Positions 60,114 through 64,000 of a DNA stretch of 64,000 bases are shown here, in pieces. The stretch is from assembly GCF_027627475.1 (NCBI RefSeq), contig NZ_CP115484.1, positions 867,501 to 931,500 on the forward strand, in the 5' to 3' direction. A program made the position numbers and the translations under genes. Each line of letters begins with the position of its first letter. The stretch's first letter is position 1. The stretch comes from Paenibacillus sp. SYP-B4298 (GTDB taxonomy: Bacteria > Bacillota > Bacilli > Paenibacillales > Paenibacillaceae). The notes beneath the pieces were generated by a model. It had not been told where the DNA came from. It saw nothing but the letters and a program-made list of their open reading frames with translations, and ran no database searches.

Positions 60114-61523
60114 ATGAAAGCGTTTATGGATGACAACTTTTTGCTGTCGGGAGAGACGGCGGTTCGCCTGTATCATGATTATGCCAAGGAAATGCCAATT
60201 ATTGATTACCATTGCCACTTGAGCCCGCAGGAAATATACGAGAATAAAGCGTTCTCAACGATTACCGAGGCATGGCTGTACGGCGACCATTACAAATGGA
60301 GAGCGATGCGTGCGAACGGTGTACCGGAGAGTCATGTAACGGGCGGCGAGGGCGTAAGCGATTATGACCGTTTCCTGGAGTGGGCGAAGACGGTGCCGCA
60401 TACGATCGGCAATCCGCTCTACCACTGGTCGCATCTGGAGCTGCGCCGTTTCTTCGGTATCGAGGAGATTCTGAATGAGCAGAATGCGCAAGTTATCTGG
60501 GACAAAGCCAATGCGAAGCTGAATGCTGGCGGCTTCCGCGCCCGCGATCTGATCGTGAAGTCGAACGTTAAGGTAATCTGCACGACAGATGATCCGGCAG
60601 ATTCGCTGGAGTATCATTTCAAGATTAAAGAGATTGAGGACTTCGATGTGCTGGTGCTGCCATCATTCCGCCCGGACAAGGGGCTGGAGATTAACCGCGG
60701 CGGCTTCCGCGACTGGCTGGGTCGTCTGGAGCAGGCGGCGGACAAGGCGATACCGGATTATGACACGTTCCTTGCGGTGCTGGAGGAGCGGGTTGACTTC
60801 TTCCATGAGGCAGGCTGCCGCGTATCTGACCATGCGCTGGATTATGTGCCATTCAAGGAATCGACCAAGGAAGAGGCTGCCGCGATCTTTGCCCGTGCGC
60901 TTGCGGGCGAGCAAGTGAGCTTCGACGAGGAGCAGCAGTACAAGACGTATACCTTGATCGAGCTAGGCAAAATGTATGCGCGCCGCGACTGGGCGATGCA
61001 ATATCATATTAATGCCGCGCGCAACAACAGCCTGCGGATGTTCAACACGCTCGGGCCGGATACCGGCTTCGACTCGATCAATGATAGCTCGGTAGCCTAT
61101 CCGCTGGTGAAGCTGCTCAGCTCGCTGGATGAGGAAGATCTGCTGCCGCGCACCATTTTGTATTCGCTCAATGCGAATGATAATGAGATTTTGGCCGCGC
61201 TTATGGGCAGCTTCCAGGGCGGCGGCGTGGCGGGCAAGATTCAGCTTGGCTCTGCATGGTGGTTCAATGATACCCGCGACGGTATGGTAGCGCAGTTGAA
61301 GTCACTGGGCAATTTCGGTCTGTTGAGCCGCTTCGTCGGCATGCTGACCGATTCCAGAAGCTTCCTGTCGTATACGCGCCATGAATATTTCCGCCGTATC
61401 CTGTGCAATCTGCTTGGGGAGTGGGCGGACAATGGCGAGGTGCCTGCTGATCTGGAGCTGCTCGGCAGCATGGTGCAGAACATCTCGTACCATAACGCCA
61501 ACAGCTATTTTAAATTTGAATAA
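60114..61523 (+). CDS. uxaC: Uronate isomerase (glucuronate/galacturonate isomerase)
   Basis: A 469-aa cytoplasmic enzyme of the amidohydrolase superfamily that converts D-glucuronate to D-fructuronate and D-galacturonate to D-tagaturonate. It has the metal-site start MPIIDYHCHLSPQEIYENK (H33, H35), VICTTDDPADSLEYH, the QYHINAARNNS segment and GKIQLGSAWWFNDTRDGM. Length is the family norm. GGAGG precedes the ATG at 60114. It supplies the central step after GH105 releases uronates; the later uxaB/uxuA/kdg genes are not in the window. Confidence 0.95.
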   Translation: MKAFMDDNFLLSGETAVRLYHDYAKEMPIIDYHCHLSPQEIYENKAFSTITEAWLYGDHYKWRAMRANGVPESHVTGGEGVSDYDRFLEWAKTVPHTIGNPLYHWSHLELRRFFGIEEILNEQNAQVIWDKANAKLNAGGFRARDLIVKSNVKVICTTDDPADSLEYHFKIKEIEDFDVLVLPSFRPDKGLEINRGGFRDWLGRLEQAADKAIPDYDTFLAVLEERVDFFHEAGCRVSDHALDYVPFKESTKEEAAAIFARALAGEQVSFDEEQQYKTYTLIELGKMYARRDWAMQYHINAARNNSLRMFNTLGPDTGFDSINDSSVAYPLVKLLSSLDEEDLLPRTILYSLNANDNEILAALMGSFQGGGVAGKIQLGSAWWFNDTRDGMVAQLKSLGNFGLLSRFVGMLTDSRSFLSYTRHEYFRRILCNLLGEWADNGEVPADLELLGSMVQNISYHNANSYFKFE

Positions 61524-61562
61524 ATCAGGTTGCAATAGGTACGATTGAACGGGACACATCAA

Positions 61563-61612
61563 GCCCGGCATCACGGACAGCGCATTCGGCGCTCGTGGTG
61601 CCGGGTTTGTTG
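61563..61612 (+). terminator. Terminator after uxaC
   Basis: CCCGGCATCAC (61564-61574) and GTGGTGCCGGG (61595-61605) form a stem with G-U pairs, followed by TTTGTTG. Confidence 0.75.
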
Positions 61613-61645
61613 AGCAATTCGCATGGAATATGGAGGAGGAAGCTC

Positions 61646-62164
61646 GTGGGACAGTCTATCGGCATTCAAGCGTTCAAATACCCGAATATCCGGCATTATG
61701 AGTGGCAGGCGGAGCTGCTGGAGCAGACAGAGGATTATGTGTGGATACACTGCAGACCGGGCAGGCAATTCATTCATCATACCAAAAATCAAGTGTTCAC
61801 CTTCGACAATACGACAGTGGAGCTGTTCTCGTTGAAGGAATGGTATACGGTGGCGATGGTCATCGAGGAGGGGGAGGTCGTCTCCTACTATTGTAATATT
61901 GCGATGCCTTCCGTTCTGCAGGATAGCACGCTCACCTTTATCGATCTGGATCTTGATCTGTTCAAGCCGAAGGACGGAGATTGGGTCGTCTTGGACGAAG
62001 AAGAGTTCGAGGCGAACAGCATCAAGTATGAATATCCTCCTGAGCTTAAGGATGCCGCGCTTCGAGCGTTGGATGCACTCAAGGAGAAGGTGCTGACGGG
62101 GAGCTTCCCGTTCGATGGCTCGGTCAACAAGCTGATCGATGGCTTGAAGCTGTGTAAGCGATAG
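61646..62164 (+). CDS. DUF402-domain protein, possible nucleoside di/triphosphatase
   Basis: A 172-aa cytoplasmic protein of the DUF402 family. Family segments are FKYPNIRHYEWQAELLEQT, then SLKEWYTVAMVIEEGEVVSYYCNIAMP, and FIDLDLDLFKPKDGDWVVLDEEEF with its cluster of acidic residues. Related Bacillus and Staphylococcus proteins (YgaC/NtdP) hydrolyse nucleoside tri- and diphosphates; that activity is transferred by family only. The start is GTG at 61646, chosen from GGAGGAGGA 5-6 nt upstream. It has its own terminators on both sides and no operon partner. Confidence 0.8.
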   Translation: MGQSIGIQAFKYPNIRHYEWQAELLEQTEDYVWIHCRPGRQFIHHTKNQVFTFDNTTVELFSLKEWYTVAMVIEEGEVVSYYCNIAMPSVLQDSTLTFIDLDLDLFKPKDGDWVVLDEEEFEANSIKYEYPPELKDAALRALDALKEKVLTGSFPFDGSVNKLIDGLKLCKR

Positions 62165-62252
62165 TCGTCATTATTTGTCGAAATCAAGGGCGGACTACTG
62201 GGGTTTGTGATGTTGGAGGGTTTGGGGGTGAGGGTTGGAGCAGGGCAGGCTG

Positions 62253-62280
62253 TTCACATGGAGATGTGAATGGCTTGTTT
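62253..62280 (+). terminator. Possible terminator before the AT-rich island
   Basis: TTCACAT, loop GGAG, ATGTGAA, then TGGCTTGTTTTTG. This short stem with a T-rich tail ends the DUF402 side. Base composition becomes AT-rich directly after it. Confidence 0.45.
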
Positions 62281-62395
62281 TTGTTGAGATAAAAAATGTA
62301 ATATGATTTACATGGGATTTTATGGTATACATTCCAATTAAAATTTGATAAAGTTAGGTGAAGCCAATATATTGATTAAAGGAGGAATTAGAGTA

Positions 62396-62815
62396 ATGAG
62401 ATTTAAAGCTAAGAAAGACTCATTCTACATTGCAATCTTTTGGATGATACTACTCATTCTACTAGCTACTTTTATGTATGCACTCCTATTTGATGAAACA
62501 CTAAGCTCAAAAATTGTTGGTTGTATATTAACTTTAAGTATTATTATTGTCTCGGTCACTTTTTGGTTCAACACATATTATGTGATTGTTGATGATAAAT
62601 TGTTGATAAAGTATGGATTGATCAACAAGGATATTCCTGTACACTCCATCAAATCAATAAGTAGGACAAATACGATGGTAGCGGGACCTGCATTTTCAAC
62701 ACACAAAATTGTAATTCATTATAACTACGACCAAATCTTCATAGCTCCAGAAAATGAAAAATTATTTGTCGACCAACTTATAAAAGCAAATAATACAATT
62801 CAAGTGAATATATAA
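62396..62815 (+). CDS. Small membrane protein with bacterial PH domain
   Basis: A 139-aa protein. Two membrane segments (residues ~11-33, FYIAIFWMILLILLATFMY, and ~40-60, IVGCILTLSIIIVSVTFWF) are followed by a C-terminal PH-like domain (YYVIVDDKLLIKYGLINKDI, then HSIKSISRT). This is the bPH_4/YyaB-type pattern. Proteins of similar shape include bacteriocin immunity proteins such as SunI. Its convergent neighbour is an SdpC-like toxin gene sharing a bidirectional terminator, so a role in immunity is a reasonable guess. AAAGGAGG precedes the ATG. The gene is clearly AT-rich compared with those to the left. Confidence 0.7.
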   Translation: MRFKAKKDSFYIAIFWMILLILLATFMYALLFDETLSSKIVGCILTLSIIIVSVTFWFNTYYVIVDDKLLIKYGLINKDIPVHSIKSISRTNTMVAGPAFSTHKIVIHYNYDQIFIAPENEKLFVDQLIKANNTIQVNI

Positions 62816-62816
62816 A

Positions 62817-62853
62817 ACAGAAGGTCAAGGGACAACCTTGACCTTCTGTTTTT
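62817..62853. terminator. Bidirectional terminator between the PH-domain and sdpC-like genes
   Basis: A 14-bp perfect stem, ACAGAAGGTCAAGG and CCTTGACCTTCTGT with loop GACAA, followed by TTTTT on the plus strand and preceded by an A-run that serves the minus strand. Confidence 0.9.
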
Positions 62854-62869
62854 ATGGGCCTATTATTTG

Positions 62870-63496
62870 TTAGGCTAAATTACGAATTATTTTTCCTACA
62901 ATCATTTCTTTTTCTAGTTGAGAGGTTCCATTAGCGGAAGACTTAGACTTAGCAGCGGCTACTTCAGTCCAGTATGCAACAGCAGCATATACTTGTATAT
63001 CAATGGCTGCAGTATGTACTGCTCCAACGTAAGATACAAAAATAGCAGCCGTGAGAACAACAAACACAGCGACACATGTTCCAGTAATAGGGTCAGATTC
63101 CTTTAGATCGAGTTCAAGCGCCTGAATAGCTTTTAAAAGTAATTCTCCTCCGGTTGATAAAGCTCGATCCACTGAGATATAATTACTACTTTTAACTGCG
63201 TTCTCCAGTTGGATAAAAAATGAACCATCAATTTTTTTCATTTCATCTAGAACCTTTGTAACCAACTTTTGGTTTTCTTCTTCATTGGCTTGCTTTAACA
63301 TGTCTTTTGACCAAACTTCGGGGAATATTTTAGCCACTTCCCCTTGGCCAAAAACTAATCCTTTAAAAATATCCTCTCCAGTAAAATGATTGATTTTCTG
63401 TAATTGACCTTGAGCTAGTACGGATGGAGTAATACCAAATACTAAAACTACTGTAAGACAAATTGCGATTAAATTCTTAAATCTAATTTTTCTCAA
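62870..63496 (-). CDS. SdpC-family secreted antimicrobial peptide precursor
   Basis: A 208-aa precursor of SdpC length. The signal peptide is residues ~1-28 (LIAICLTVVLVFGITPSVLA). The conserved pro-region start HFTGEDIFKGLVFGQGEVAK closely follows SdpC of Bacillus subtilis. The hydrophobic toxin segment is at about residues 138-185 (CVAVFVVLTAAIFVSYVGAV, HTAAIDIQVYAAVAYW) and a charged tail is expected to be removed. In B. subtilis the mature SDP toxin collapses the proton gradient of sibling cells. Only one Cys is present in the toxin segment, against two in SDP. AAAGGAG precedes the start. It follows the SdpB-like gene. Confidence 0.85.
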   Translation of the reverse strand: MRKIRFKNLIAICLTVVLVFGITPSVLAQGQLQKINHFTGEDIFKGLVFGQGEVAKIFPEVWSKDMLKQANEEENQKLVTKVLDEMKKIDGSFFIQLENAVKSSNYISVDRALSTGGELLLKAIQALELDLKESDPITGTCVAVFVVLTAAIFVSYVGAVHTAAIDIQVYAAVAYWTEVAAAKSKSSANGTSQLEKEMIVGKIIRNLA

Positions 63497-63572
63497 ATTA
63501 AAAGCTCCTTTATTAAATATTGATAAAATTTAGTGTAGTTCTGGTGGCCCATGAACCAGTTACACAAAATTT

Positions 63573-64000
63573 TTATCTCTGATCAATTTCCGTCGGTTTT
63601 TGTATTACGCTAAATCTCTTAGATGTAATATGTGGTAAATTTAAGGAAAAACCTTGCTCCAATGGGCGCAAATACAAGATTAGAGCTGCACACATAACGA
63701 GTGAGAAACTATAAAGACCGATAAAGATGGCAAAGAAAGTATGTAGGATGATTCCTAGTAAAAGGAAGTATTTCCTATGCATCTTAGGGACGAATAGAGC
63801 ACCGAATAGTGCAAGTTCAATAATAAGTGTCCCCCAAGTAGGGATGACAACAAGGTCGGTTACTAGCATCTTGTTAACAAAATTAGCTAATAGAGGAGGC
63901 ATCCCAAGCATAGTATCATTTAAATAATAATAAACTGCCGTACCGTTTAACCACTCTTCTTCTTTGACCTTAGATACTGCAGCATTAAGATAAATAATTG
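63573..64000 (-). CDS. SdpB-like HTTM membrane protein, 5' end cut by the window edge
   Basis: The visible C-terminal ~142 codons continue past position 64000. The protein is hydrophobic with several membrane segments (LVTDLVVIPTWGTLIIELAL, HTFFAIFIGLYSFSLVMCAA) and a preceding EEEWLNGTAVYYYLNDTMLG. This fits the HTTM/vitamin K-dependent-carboxylase-like family to which SdpB belongs. SdpB is needed with SdpA to mature the SDP toxin. Its place directly upstream of the SdpC-like gene on the same strand supports the call; an SdpA-like gene is expected beyond the edge. Confidence 0.8.
   Translation of the reverse strand, partial: IIYLNAAVSKVKEEEWLNGTAVYYYLNDTMLGMPPLLANFVNKMLVTDLVVIPTWGTLIIELALFGALFVPKMHRKYFLLLGIILHTFFAIFIGLYSFSLVMCAALILYLRPLEQGFSLNLPHITSKRFSVIQKPTEIDQR

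Overview
The window looks like chromosome of a Gram-positive, spore-forming, polysaccharide-degrading Firmicute, most likely Paenibacillus or a close relative. This rests on protein family content, not on a database search. The indicators are GerA-type germinant-receptor genes at two loci, YesM/YesN two-component pairs beside CUT1 sugar ABC transporters, SLH-domain surface proteins, a GH9/GH48 cellulase pair with CBM3, a Btr-like AraC regulator, NHLP-type peptide export, and strong AGGAGG-like ribosome sites. Base composition is moderately GC-rich, except for a clearly AT-rich segment from about 62.3 kb to the right edge.

Layout. 1-2.3 kb (minus): a truncated GerA-family germination gene and a two-domain GNAT acetyltransferase. 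2.6-12.2 kb (plus): a tight peptide-export operon. It encodes a 995-aa cyclic-nucleotide-domain/membrane/binding-protein fusion, an HlyD-like adaptor, a C39-peptidase ABC exporter, a second ABC exporter, and an NHLP-type precursor ending in a double-Gly site and a 15-residue aromatic core. 12.3-15.3 kb: ROK fructokinase, a large palindromic element, and the hxlR / hxlAB formaldehyde-fixation locus. 15.6-18.6 kb: a Btr-like regulator and a Fur-box-preceded siderophore-binding lipoprotein; a probable MITE with target-site duplication lies between the Fur box and the lipoprotein gene. 19.4-20.9 kb: an orphan type I-C-like CRISPR array with 20 repeats.

21.2-31.2 kb: YesN/YesM two-component system, sugar-binding lipoprotein, two permeases and a GH2 beta-galactosidase; this is a galactoside sensing, import and hydrolysis unit. 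31.4-35.5 kb: a complete four-gene ger operon (A, C, small D-type, B). 35.7-37.7 kb: a class I glutamine amidotransferase and a beta-propeller lactonase, convergent. 38.2-46.3 kb: a cellulose surface-degradation locus with an SLH-anchored cohesin-like protein, a dockerin-containing secreted protein, a GH9 endoglucanase and a GH48 cellobiohydrolase. 46.5-49.3 kb: glycolate-oxidase-like GlcD and GlcF, followed by an 11-nt minisatellite.

49.7-61.5 kb: a pectin/uronate locus. On the minus strand it has an AraC regulator, YesM/YesN pair, binding lipoprotein, two permeases and a GH105 unsaturated glucuronyl hydrolase. On the plus strand it has a Gfo/Idh/MocA oxidoreductase and uronate isomerase UxaC. 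61.6-62.2 kb: a DUF402 protein. 62.3-64 kb: an AT-rich bacteriocin island with a small PH-domain membrane protein convergent to an SdpC-like toxin precursor and the truncated SdpB-like gene that precedes it. No tRNA, rRNA or insertion-sequence transposase gene was recognised.
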